From assembly GCF_030867145.1 (NCBI RefSeq), contig NC_134454.1, forward strand, positions 52,617,830 through 52,681,829: a stretch of DNA of 64,000 nt, given 5' to 3'. Position 1 is the stretch's first letter, and the number at the start of each line of letters is the position of its first letter. The notes under the pieces are model-generated. The model saw only the letters and a program-made list of their open reading frames with translations. It ran no database searches and had not been told where the DNA came from. The translations under genes and the position numbers were made by a program. This document shows, one piece after another, positions 47,127 to 57,430 of this stretch. Origin of the DNA: Opisthocomus hoazin. Lineage: Eukaryota > Chordata > Aves > Opisthocomiformes > Opisthocomidae.

Positions 47127-50100
47127 TCAGCAAGTTAGATGAGGCTTTGGTGTGGAGAAAAGGCACTAGAAAGAGAAATAATGATTCAAAAGCTGAGGGA
47201 ATTTTTGAAATCATTGATATAAGCTTTCGAAAAGCATCAAGCCCTATGCATTTATATCATATATCTGCAATATCTGAATTGCATCAGTAAGTAATCAAAC
47301 AAGCTATCTCTCACACATTGTTTAGTAACATACAAATAATAGTTGAAAAAATTTTCTGTAATTACCAGAACCTGTTTAGCAGATAACACCAGCTACGCCT
47401 TACTACACAGACATTTATAGTATCTGTCACTTCACTGTAATCTAACTCAGTTTTGTTAGCCATCACATTAATGTGGCAGTTATTTCTTTCAGAAGCACGT
47501 GGTCTTTTCAACGAGCACAACACTTCAGTCTGTTAAAAAAGATATAAATATAACTTCTGTGGTTCGCTACTCCAGACTAAAAGACAGAAAAAATACTTTC
47601 AACACAGGTGTCTTTATTAGATGTTCTTGCAAGAGTGCTTTGTATGTATCTTTGTACTCTGATTTCTTCACCTGGTTTCAGCCCACTAAAAATAAGGCGT
47701 GCCAGAGTGTCCTTGGATTGAACTCCTGAATCAATGAGAGTTTTGTTCATGGTGGGAATGGAAACTTCCAAGGAGCTGGTTAAAATGCTACTAGTTTTAC
47801 TACACGGCACTCTTTTCTCTGAGTCACCTCCTGAACGTTTCACAGAGCCTGGTGTAGCCAGAATTTTCAGCTTGGCTAGGACTGCCCTAGAATATCCCAG
47901 TATCCAGCAGATTTTTTTTTCTCTACTTTTCCATCTTACGTGGAGGAAACAGGATATTCCTGCTCTCACCTTATGCCATGCTTAGGAATGCGCCGTTTTG
48001 CAACATGGCAGCAGGAGACAGGAACTTTGGCAACAGGCTGCGATGTGAAACAAGTCGTAAGTTTTACTATGAAACAAGATGAACGGAGTATGTTCTGCAT
48101 TGCGTTAAACGGTGGTTAGTATGATGAGCCCACAAAGCCCACGGGCCCTACAGAGATGACATAACATGTGCTCTGTTTTCTTTATTCTGGTTTCTATGGA
48201 TGTGTATATATATACTAGAAAAATTTTTAAATCACTAACAACAGCTGTGGATAAAGTAGCATAAGCAGGGAACAGAAGTTCCTTCCTAGCCACCTGAAAT
48301 AGCGCATGAGTTTTCTCATTGTGGGTATGAACTATCAAACTGCTCTCCTCTTTGTTGACAATGCTAGCAGACATGCCAATCACTTAAATTTGATGACATT
48401 TTTGGAAGAAACGTGTCTACTAGCTCTACCAAATTTTAGTACAGGTTAACTAAATTCTACTCGTTCAAGGTCCCCCTCTGCAGTACAAACTAGGTACAAT
48501 TACTAACAAAAGAAAAACATGTCTCGTATCAAGGGTGGCTTAAGTTTTAGCTGGATCACAGCAACCCATCATGACGGATAAGAAGCATTAACATTACAAC
48601 TATTTAACAGCATGAGGTAGAAGTCATTGGTTAGACTTCCGTGAGATTACCTAACCACATAGTTCTTAAACAAATACTTCCTTGATTCACTACTTCTCAA
48701 AGTCTTCCCTGTTACTGAGAAGATTGCAAACCTTATTACCTAACCTACAGAGGCTGAAAAAGAAGACAAGGCATGCCATCTTGTGGCTGTCACAAGAACA
48801 TCGACGTTTATTCTGAAAAGATGTCTTCATTTAAAAAAAGGGGGGGGGGGGAAGAATGCAAGTATGTATCTCCTTAAATACGAATTATAACCCGACGTAT
48901 AATTCATTGCTATCAGGAAGAAACATACTGTGGAAAATATAATTTGTTTTGTTTCTTGCCCTTCAGCTGAAATAAACAATTCTAACGGCCTTGAGGTCAC
49001 ATTGTCAACTGTTATGGTCTGTCATTAGTTAAGTAACTACGTAACAACTTTGGGATTTGGGTTTAATATCCAAGACAATCCCATTATGAAGTACCGCTGA
49101 AAACACTTTCTGTAACATTATTCTTTATACGCTGAGAGACAGCAGAACAGAATATATGCAGTAGTAGCATATTTAGGACATCTTTCTCTTCGGCTTTTCC
49201 TTAGTACATATATATTACCACCACTCTGCTGCTCAGCTACAGCTACATATATATAATGATCCTGTAGGTCAGTCAAAGCTACTCAAACTGAAGTAAAGAA
49301 TTTAAGTATTAGGATGAAAAGGACGGTAGAGAATTGGCGTAAGAGAAAAAAAATAAGAAAAAAGATAAAAGGGAAAAAGGGGGAAAAGGGGAAAAAGGGG
49401 AAAAAAATAGAAAAGAGAAAAAAGAAAAGAGAAAAAAGAGAAGGATAAGTTTGAGGCAGAATCACTTTTAAAAATAATTCTGGCCTTCTGACACAACACA
49501 GTTTGTGTCCACAGCTTCAATGAACTGGTAGCATTCCGTGTTTTACAGCATGACACACAAGTCAGTTTCTCAGAACAGTTCCCATTTTTAAACATATTTA
49601 CTTGACATGTAATTAGATATGAGCACAAGTCATATGCATTCACACTGCTTATCTCCATTGAAAAAATTGCTAACAAAAATAGAGGCAAGTCCTGAAATAC
49701 TTTTGTAGCTTATATCAAAGTGGTAAAATTAGCACCTGTGTTCTAGAAGACAAAGGGGGAAAGACTGGAAATTCAGTTAGAGGACTTTGGTGGTATTTCT
49801 AGCTACAGGTATGTGCCTATACACAAATTGGCTTACACGCAGCAGCGCTGACCGAGACCCCGAACTCAGACGGCACATGTACAACTGACACAGACTGCTG
49901 GCAGGCCGTCTGCTCCGTGCTTTACGCAGATTACGGGTGCTTTTCACACTTCAGACTATTCTGAATTCACACAGACTCAGTTTATTCGAGCTGGATCAAG
50001 GCCACAGGGAAGAGGGCGTTCGTCACCTGAAGACGTTAAAGAGGTTTATGAACACAGCTACAACACAAAGTGCAGCTGGAAACGGGAGGTGAAGGGAGGG

Positions 50101-50435
50101 GAACGCCGAGTGACCCTTGGCTTTCCTGTAGGTCCGCAGAGGGAACACAGGATGAGCATCTCTGTCTTGACGCCTTTTTCCCCACAGCAAACCCCAGCCC
50201 TACCAGCGGCAGTGACAGAAAACAAGACGTGAGCACGACGGCGAATCAGAGAGGAGTGAAAACGGGCTTTTCTTTAAGCAAGTAACTGAAAATTCATTGC
50301 TATCATGTAACAAAGAACTTCTTAAGAGTCTTCCCAAACGTCCGCCGTGCTCTGAAGCACCTGACCTTTCCCTGCAGACAGCCACCCCCGCCAGCTGACA
50401 GCCGACCGCCCTGCCTCCACCCCCCCCCCCCCCAT
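47127..50435 (-). CDS. Candidate unrecognised gene, head-to-head with RFK, 8 putative exons
   Basis: I do not recognise this protein. On the minus strand eight open segments are bounded by splice signals and their phases fit in order: 50435-50366 (ATG in the RFK CpG island), 50075-50027, 48753-48694, 48363-48294, 48037-47970, 47886-47658, 47529-47404 and 47165-47127 (TGA). Together they give about 236 residues. Strong sites are the acceptors at 50075 (CCCGTTTCCAG), 48753 (CTTCTTTTTCAG), 47529 (TCTTTTTTAACAG) and 47165 (TTTCTCTTTCTAG), and the donors AAG-GTGAGA at 47969 and GTAAGG at 47403. Weak sites are the donors at 48693 and 47657. Segments 5-7 are basic and Ser/Thr-rich (blocks AKRRIPKHGIR, ATPGSVKRS), suggesting a nuclear, fast-evolving protein. 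The segment at 50075 is hydrophobic. The start is uncertain; an upstream in-frame ATG lies at 50537. A chance or non-coding divergent transcript is the alternative. Confidence 0.35.
48839..48851 (+). repeat. A/G homopolymer run
   Basis: Seven A followed by about twelve G. It lies between the proposed second and third exons of the minus-strand candidate gene. Confidence 0.85.
49345..49445 (+). repeat. Polypurine tract
   Basis: About 100 bp of nearly pure A/G on the plus strand with regular GGGG and AAAAA blocks; polypyrimidine on the minus strand. It lies in a proposed intron of the minus-strand candidate and creates meaningless Phe/Pro-rich frames. Confidence 0.9.
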
Positions 50436-51250
50436 TGGTTCAGCTCCCGAACGAACGGCGCGCTCCGTCCCAGGGCGCCGCCGCGCCGCGCCTACCACAG
50501 CCCAGCCCGGGTAGGGAGGCCGCCGCCGCCACCACACGCCGCAGCAGCGGCCTCTGCCAGCCGGGCGCGGCCGCGGCGCCGCCCCGGGCTACGCGAGGGA
50601 GCGCGGCCCAGGCAGAGCCGCTACCCGACGGAACCTCCCCGCCCAGCGACGCGGCGACACGGCAGACTGAGCATGGGCAGACCTTCCCCGTGGGTGGGGT
50701 TGGAGTGGCCGTGTGGGCAAGTCCATTCTCGAGGGGGGGTAGGTGCCTGTGAGACAGTTGGGTGGGTTGGAAACTGGAACGCTCCACCCGATTCTTCCCC
50801 TCTTTTTGGTAGCGCCTGGGGCAAGGGTGCGGCGATCGCCGCTGGGGAGCGTCGGGCTGGGAGCTGCTGGCGGCTCACGCCGGCGCCGCCGCCACCATGA
50901 AGCACCTGCCGTACTTCTGCCGCGGGGAGGTGGTGAAGGGCTTCGGCAGGGGCTCCAGGGAGCTGGGCATCCCCACCGGTGAGTCGGGGGGAGGGGGGGA
51001 CCGGCGGCGGGGCGAGGGTGACCCCTCCCGGGAAGGCTGCCGGCGAGGCGTTCGCCGCCGCCTGGCCTCGGCCGCCCCCCGCGTACCCGGCGCGGGTCTC
51101 TGGGCAGCCGGGGCCGCTGGGGCTGCGGGCGGCGGGGGGGCCGGCGGCTCGGAGCCTGGTGGCTGCGCTGCGCTGGGCTCGGGGGGGCCCGGCGCAGCCC
51201 GTGGGGAGGCTTTGCTTGTTCCGCGTTAGCGTTTCCATGACATCCACCCC
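50330..51250. promoter_or_regulatory. CpG island, RFK promoter, possibly bidirectional
   Basis: Dense CpG and GC spanning about 570 bp upstream of the RFK start codon, exon 1 and the start of intron 1. An inverted CCAAT box (ATTGG) lies at 50434-50438, directly beside a 14-C run at 50420-50433. No TATA box is evident, as usual for housekeeping genes. The minus-strand candidate gene would start in the left part, making this a shared promoter. Confidence 0.75.
50897..50978 (+). CDS. RFK: RFK exon 1 (coding part)
   Basis: Codes residues 1-27 plus the first base of codon 28. It ends CCCACCG before GTGAGT, so the PTAN metal-binding motif is split across intron 1 after Thr27. Confidence 0.97.
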
Positions 51251-54200
51251 CCCCCCCCCCCCGCGTTGCTTAGAGTCTCGTACCCCTCTTTTGTGTTCGT
51301 GTCCCCCCCATTCCGTTAAGTGGTTTCCTTTGGTCTTGTTCGCTGTTCCTTTAACCTCCCAAGGGTCGTCCTAACGGTGTGCGCGCGGGATGTAGGTACG
51401 TGGTCGGGAGCGGGGTGGGGTGGGATGGCAGCCTGGGAGACGCCCGTGGGCGCCAGCCTCGGGCTGGAGGAAGGCAGGGAGTAGGCGCTGGGAAGGGCGG
51501 TGAGGAAGGAAGTTCCAGGAGAACAATGCGCAGGGTAAAAAGCAGAGCAGGGTGGGCTTGCCCTGCAAGGAAACCCATTTTCCTGTTGCTTATCTCTGTT
51601 CCCGTTGCCTGAATACAGACGGATGCGTAATCCGAGTGAGTTCTGGCCCGTCTTAAACACAGTGAAGTCGACTCTCATGTTGCCCTGCTTGTAGCAGACA
51701 AGGAAACTTTCCAAGGCTAATCTTGAGGTGCTGGATTTCTGACAACGTCTGTTAATAATGTCGCTTTTTTCTCTTGAATGTGTAGAAGTGTTGTACTGGT
51801 ACCGGGGGATAGGGGAGGGAGGTTGTTACGGCTTGTGAGCTTTGATGAAAGTTCAGTCACTGTAAATTCTTCCAGATCAGCGTGATGTCTTGCATGAAGA
51901 GATCAGCTCATATGAGAAGTCGGATACTAATTTTGAAAGAATGTTAGGTTCAGTCAGAAGGGAATTTATTCTACTGTAGATAGTTTTCAAAGAAAATCTC
52001 AGAAGTCCACACTTGCCTCCAAAAGGCAACTTGTACAAAATTGGCAGGTGACTAAACTGTAATTTAATTTATTTTTACTTACTTTATTTCACAAGTAATT
52101 ATTTTGCTAACAATAGTGCAGAAGGAACTTGATTTTCTTCTCCTCTTTCACCCATGCATCTTTTAATATTGAAGCTGTGATAGTTATCCTAAGAGTGAAA
52201 TGTATTCTGACTGGATCTATTATGTGTTTATTAATTATTACTGCAGAAGACAATGTGTATAACTATAAAATGTTGTATGCGTAAAAGATGAGATAACTCT
52301 GGTATTACCACAGGGACAGAATTTAATGAAGCCGTTTTGTATTTTATATTTTGTCAAATGGCATGTTGTATCATTCTCATCATCATCATTGTTAAGTTTA
52401 TAAATAGTATGCGGGCAGAGTTTGGCTTTTAAGTGTCTGAAGATTCTGGTATGTCCTTGACTTACACAAAGTCACTCACACTTTACACTTTGTAAAATTT
52501 TTGCAGCTAACTTTTCTGAGCAAGTAGTTGAAAGCTTTCCGTCTGATATCTCTACTGGTATATACTATGGATGGGCCTGCGTCGGAAATGGAGATGTGCA
52601 TAAAATGGTTTTAAGCATAGGATGGAATCCTTTCTATAAGAATATTAGGAAATCAGTGGTAAGAATTTTGCTTTGTATGGGACTTTTATTACAATAAATG
52701 AGCCAGATGTTGCATTTGAATAAGATATGCAGAACTTGATCCATAAAAGAGATGTAGAAATCTGCTCTTAGAAATGTATTTGGTGTCTATGTCACACATT
52801 TGTATTCTGAAAAGGAAATACTCTCAACAGACAGAGAGTATGCAGCTGTAGGTGAATAAAGTTAATTTTCTTCTTCCTAGTCCATTGTTGTTTAAATAGT
52901 TCCAAAAGAAAAATTTAACAGTATTTCTGAAATTGTGATTGCTTATGGTGCTGTTAGCTAACGAAACATAAGCTTGATAGATGCATTGAATTTACTCGTT
53001 ATGAGAGCCCTAGCACAAACTGGAACGTACTGATCTATTGTTCTTTGCAATCTGTCTGCGTTTCAAATAAGAGATATTGGAGCATCTTAATTTGCAATGA
53101 TTTTCTGTTAGTTCTTCTCTGAAATCGTGGCATCCATACGTGTGGTGCTGTAGCTTGATATACGGAATAAATATTTGCATGTACGTAATAAGAGGATGGA
53201 GGAGTTGAGGCAAAATCTTGAGCTGTGACAGCTGTTACTGTCTTGCCGTCAGGTGCTGGTGCTTTTCGTAAGTCTTGCAGAGCTCCATTTTAACCATTTA
53301 AAACGCTTTTGTTTGGGCATGAATCTGCTTCTAAGGTTCTAAGTGTTTGAAGACACTGTACTGTGCTTGTCTTACACAAATGTATACTTTTAAAAATTTT
53401 TGCAGATCACTTTTCTGAGCAAGTAGTTGAAAGCTTTCCATCTGATATCTCTGCTGGCATATGCTGTGGGTGGGCCTGTGTTGGAGAGGTAGATGCCCAT
53501 AAAATAGTTTTGAGTGTAAGGTTGAACCCTATCTTGGCCTTCACTCATTCCTGAATTTTATCATTCGGTTCCCGTGCAAGCTGGCTGTAAAAGCTCTCCT
53601 TAAGCCAACTACTTGAATGAAAATCTTCATTGTTATTTGGATGCATCAACTTTATGATGAAGCATAAAGCTTTGTTTGTGGTTTGCTTCCTTGGAAATCT
53701 TACCTCTGAGAAGTGATGAAGCATTTTTCCTAAGTAAGGCTTGCTTTTCTTTATTTTTGGCTATCAGAGTACTCTTAAATGAGTAATTTGTCTTAAATTG
53801 CATGCAAAGTACAGTTCTCCTTTCTAATATAAGCAAAAGCACTAGCCTTTTAATCTTGTATTGTATGTACTAAACTAAACACCCCTTTTAATGGTTTATG
53901 TTGGGGAGAATTTGAGTTAGGGATATTAGCTATAAATCCTTACAGTGAGGGAAATACACTTAAAATTCATCATAGATGACAACTTATTTCTCTTCCTTTA
54001 GGAAACGCACATTATCCACACCTTCAAAGAAGACTTCTATGGCGAAATTCTTAGTATAGTCATAATTGGATATATTCGACCAGAAAAAAACTTTGATTCC
54101 TTAGGTCAGTATTGCAGACCTCCCTCAAACTAGCCTCTTACTTGTCTTACTCATGCAAGTACTGCGTCCCCACTGTCTCTCTTTCCATAATGAGATGTTT

Positions 54201-54837
54201 TATCTGTTAACCTTTGAAATGTCAGTAAAATGTTTTCATAAGCTACATGTACAAGGTGGTTTAATCAAAAAAATACCCCCACGTCTTCCAGTGTATCACA
54301 CTAAAAAATTGTATTGTTGTGTCATTTGTCTGAGGACTAATTCTAAAGTCATGGACTTGTTGTAAAAGCATCAGTCTAGTCTGTTAATTACTTCTTGACG
54401 TGCAGCTCTATCAGACTTGAAACGGTTCATGAAACTCTGTTGATCTTTTGCTGTAATGTCTTTCGGAACAAGGAGAGTGTAGTGATTATGATGGTGAAAA
54501 ATGCAACTCTGGCATGTTACAAAAACCCTCCACATTTTAAAACCAATTTTTGAAATCAAATTTTGCCTTTCAAACATTCTGGTAGTAATTATATTCTACT
54601 TCTGGGATAGTTGTCTGGTATTCTGTGGTACATCTTATTTTCACTTGTTATTGTGTGTTCAGAATCCAAACTGATTTTTCGATGTCGCTGTTCTTGTCTT
54701 TTTCAGAGGCGCTCATTTCAGCAATTCAGGAAGATATTGAAGAGGCAAAGAGGCAGCTGGATTTACCAGAACACCTTAAGCTCAAAGAAGACAACTTCTT
54801 TCATCTGCCAGAAGGCAAAATTGTGAACAACCACTGA
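50897..54837 (+). CDS. RFK: Riboflavin kinase (RFK), four coding exons
   Basis: Riboflavin kinase (EC 2.7.1.26) phosphorylates riboflavin to FMN with ATP, the first step of flavin cofactor synthesis, in the cytosol. Exons are 50897-50978, 52507-52658, 54002-54104 and 54707-54837; all introns are GT-AG and phases agree (1, 0, 1). The product is 155 residues, the same length as the human enzyme I recall. Visible are the N-terminal RGFGRGS-type glycine loop (residues 15-20), the PTAN motif (26-29) whose Thr27 and Asn29 bind Mg-ATP, the GWNP block (66-69), and Glu79 opening exon 3 (ETH), the conserved catalytic acid/base position. The C-terminal helix includes LPEHLKLKEDNFF. The start ATG lies in a full Kozak context (GCCGCCACC). 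The gene has a CpG-island promoter and a long 3' UTR. Intron 2 carries a degenerate second copy of exon 2. GCNT1 lies divergently to the left, as in human. Confidence 0.97.
50979..52506 (+). other. RFK intron 1
   Basis: Starts in the CpG island and contains G-rich strings right after the donor and a 16-C run at 51247-51262. It becomes AT-rich after 51.6 kb. No repeat family or gene recognised. Confidence 0.9.
52507..52658 (+). CDS. RFK: RFK exon 2
   Basis: Codes residues 28-78 (Ala28 split). It holds Asn29 of the PTAN motif, the DISTGIYYGWA strand and the GWNP block. Acceptor TTTTTGCAG, donor GTG then GTAAGA; the outgoing phase is 0. Confidence 0.97.
52659..54001 (+). other. RFK intron 2
   Basis: AT-rich intron of 1343 bp whose only recognisable content is the duplicated exon 2 with its upstream flank at about 53.33-53.55 kb. 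The rest of the 899-bp spacer shows no evident similarity to its surroundings by eye. Confidence 0.85.
53406..53554 (+). pseudogene. Duplicated RFK exon 2 (pseudo-exon)
   Basis: A second copy of RFK exon 2 in intron 2, exactly 899 bp after the first. The first 110 bases (to 53515) differ from exon 2 at 18 positions by my hand count, about 84% identity, without indels. The similarity also covers the acceptor (TTTTTGCAG) and roughly 70-80 bp upstream (AAGTGTYTGAAGA...CTTACACAAA). The frame is open in the phase needed after exon 1. The copy has Asp-His instead of Ala28-Asn29, so the metal-binding Asn is lost. It diverges before the GWNP block, and hits TGA at 53552-53554. The original donor is gone, but GTAAGG at 53516, after a Ser codon, would be a phase-0 donor compatible with exon 3. 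Use as an alternative exon is possible; an active enzyme from it is unlikely. Confidence 0.85.
54002..54104 (+). CDS. RFK: RFK exon 3
   Basis: Codes residues 79-112 plus one base of Glu113. Opens with the conserved Glu79-Thr-His and holds HTFKEDFYGE and the GYIRPEKNF block. Acceptor TTCCTTTAG, donor TTAG then GTCAGT. Confidence 0.97.
54707..54837 (+). CDS. RFK: RFK exon 4 (coding part)
   Basis: Codes residues 113-155 and the TGA stop at 54835-54837. Acceptor CTTTTTCAG. The encoded C-terminal helix (SAIQEDIEEAK...) is characteristic of eukaryotic riboflavin kinases. Intron 3 (54105-54706) contains nothing recognisable. Confidence 0.96.
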
Positions 54838-57028
54838 GCAAACCCATGCTGAGCTTTTTTTCCTTTCTTTTTTTCTTTCCCTCCCCTGTCATAGAGCTTT
54901 TATATTTGCGCTGCTTTTATAGGTACTTTGTTGTCATATGTCTGCTTAGGTAACTGAGGTTGGAACCAACCATGCAAGATGATTTCAGCTTCCTTGTGTT
55001 AATTCGTCATTAACCCAGTCATGCGAAAGGAGTAGAAGGCTGTTTTAGGTCCTTGCAGTTAAATTGTGTATCCAAAAGTTACCAGTTGTTCAGAGATCTG
55101 AGCACATGCAGAACATGACCAAAGTTGATTGTGACCGCTTCTGACCCTAAGATATGGGTAGTTCACTTAAGTGAAGAATGTCTGGTTTTAACATACAGAA
55201 TGTAATTGCAACCTTTTTTCATGGGTTTGTCGTTCTTACGTCTGGATTTTAGCTAGTAGCTTAGAAAATTTTCCTGTTGATTGAGTCAGAATTTCCTGTG
55301 GTGCAAGAAGCCAATGATTAGATAACAATAGCAAGATTAATTCTCTATAGTTCTTACTTTTGATAGGTTACACAGCTGTCGTGGTTGAAGCTGTATTTTA
55401 ATTGAAATTATTTATTTTAAGTTTCTTTGAAATGGGGGATGTCACTATTGCTCATTGAGTTACTGGAATCTGAGATACGTTTCTTCATAGCTGACTGTAC
55501 ATATGACAACACGTGGCCTGTGTAGTTTACTTCTGAGGAAGTGTTTCACTGAAATTCAGGAAATGAAGGACAGTGTGAAAGTTGATAAACTTAGAAGTTC
55601 AGGCGCAAAAGGTGCAGAAACAGTATAAAAAGACTGCTTCTCATTGGGCCTTAAGGCAAAAGAGGAAATGAAGGGCAACTTTGCATTTCATGTGCTGCTG
55701 GCATTTGTCACAGGAAAATGGGGAGAACCTTGGGGTTATTCACTACACTGGCAATAAAATGGCTGACTTCAAGATTGATGTTGTTGTAAGGCACAGAAAA
55801 ATCTCATCAACTCCCTGCACCAAGTGCAAGGAAGAGCCAAGGTTTTGACTGACCATGTAGATAAATACACCAATGAAAGCTTTTGGGGATTCGTGGAATA
55901 ATATATCAACACTATAGTGGGTGTTGGTTATTTATTACAATTAATTGCAGCCAGGCCTACTCTGAAATGCAGGGATAGGTAAATGGAGGGGATATTGTCA
56001 GAATTGATAGCAATTTGGAAAATACTTCTTAAAGTAGGTAATGTGTGATTCCAAATCTACTGTGTTTTACCACTGCTAATTTTTTCTGTCCCCTCCTCAG
56101 TGAGTGGAACTAGGTCAGCTGCAGTGACTTTGTCATATTCGTAATCTTTTGATGTTGGCTTGTGATGTGGCTTGGAACATTTTCTGAAATTCAGAATGGT
56201 TCTGTGGATATGTCTCAACTGTAATTCTGTGTCTGAACTACCATGTACAATTTGGAACGCACAACTTCTGTAGTACAATTTTACGAATTTATTCCTTGTC
56301 CTCTCCTATTCAAATCCTACTTTTCACACTGGGGTTTAAGAGAGTTTTAACAGGATAGCCATCGGGGTCTTTGTAGCAGGTGCTGTCAGGATGTTAGTTC
56401 CACTTCGTATTGTTTTAACTTTCAGCCAGTATCATGGGATATTATTAGGGAAGAGAACTTGAGCAAATCAAGGACTCGTGTTTGCTCTGTAAGACTTCAG
56501 GAGAAACCTTATTTCATTTAAATGAATTGTTCACCAGTGCTGTTGATAGCAGAGACAGACAGAATACAGAAGGGGGGTGGGGGGCAGATAGCAGCAGCTA
56601 GATATACTTCCTGTTAAAGGAGAACAAAATAATTTAGTGGACTTTTTACTATATAACGTGTTGGAAACCATATTTTTTTAAAAAATCTGTAAAAGAATTG
56701 TCTTGCAAGAGTGACAGTTGGACTTTTTCACATTTTAAAATGGAGGGATGAAGAGAGAATTTTTTTTTCCAAAGATTTGAGGCATTCTTGAGATTGTAGT
56801 AATGTCAAAATCATATATTTTACTTTTTTAAAAGAATAAACAAAAGCCACACTAGTCAACTGAAGATATTGTCAAGAATATATTTAAAATATGGATTGTT
56901 GTTTGTCATGCTAGCTGAACACTCATACCCTTCTTTAAAATTGTTTTTTGCCAGTAATTTCATGTGTCTGTTGTGGAAACCATGGTGCCTTAAGCTGATT
57001 GTCTGAATAATACTTTTATGTATCTGCT

Positions 57029-57034
57029 AATAAA
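57029..57034 (+). terminator. Candidate RFK polyadenylation signal
   Basis: AATAAA about 2.2 kb beyond the stop codon, followed by a T- and A-rich stretch. One of three possible signals. Confidence 0.35.
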
Positions 57035-57403
57035 TGCTACTATTGAAAATTTAATTCACTGTTCGGTTATAGAACCACTGTGCTATTGATAGAGAACAGT
57101 GGCAAGGGGAAAACTTGAAAAACTGTTCATCTGCTCTCTAATCTGAACTGAGGTGTGATGTATGGATACATTGAACTGATAAACTGCTCTTCGTGTGTTT
57201 GTATTCAAATTAGAGAAAATGTTATTACATTCTTTTGGCTGAGTGTACCTGTCCACATTATTTAAGAGAAAATGACATAAGTCAACTGTTTGAGCTCCAT
57301 ACATAATTCCTAGCATAGTATAAGCTTTATGAAGGGTTATATTTTTGTATTATGTACCAATAACTGTATTTATTTCAGTTGATGTTGCTGCAGTGTACCA
57401 TTT

Positions 57404-57409
57404 AATAAA
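57404..57409 (+). terminator. Alternative RFK polyadenylation signal
   Basis: AATAAA followed within 25-35 bases by a GT-rich element (TTGTCCTTGT), which favours a functional site. Confidence 0.4.
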
Positions 57410-57430
57410 GGAACTGTAATTGACAAAGTT

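Larger units (their letters stand above)
54838..57430 (+). other. RFK 3' UTR (probable)
   Basis: AT-rich DNA downstream of the stop with no repeat or other gene. AATAAA hexamers occur at 55753-55758, 57029-57034 and 57404-57409, so the UTR could be 0.9, 2.2 or 2.6 kb. Where it ends is inferred. Confidence 0.5.

Noticed and set aside
49302-49688. 128-codon minus-strand frame, partly Cys-rich
   Set aside because: Half of it is the polypyrimidine tract; the rest has no good acceptor and does not fit the phases of the neighbouring candidate exons.
50621-51247. 208-codon minus-strand frame opposite RFK exon 1
   Set aside because: Antisense to a well-supported exon in a CpG island; high GC removes stop codons.
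51316-51714. 132-codon minus-strand frame in RFK intron 1
   Set aside because: GC-rich intron start; Pro/Ser-rich peptide with no recognisable domain or splice support.
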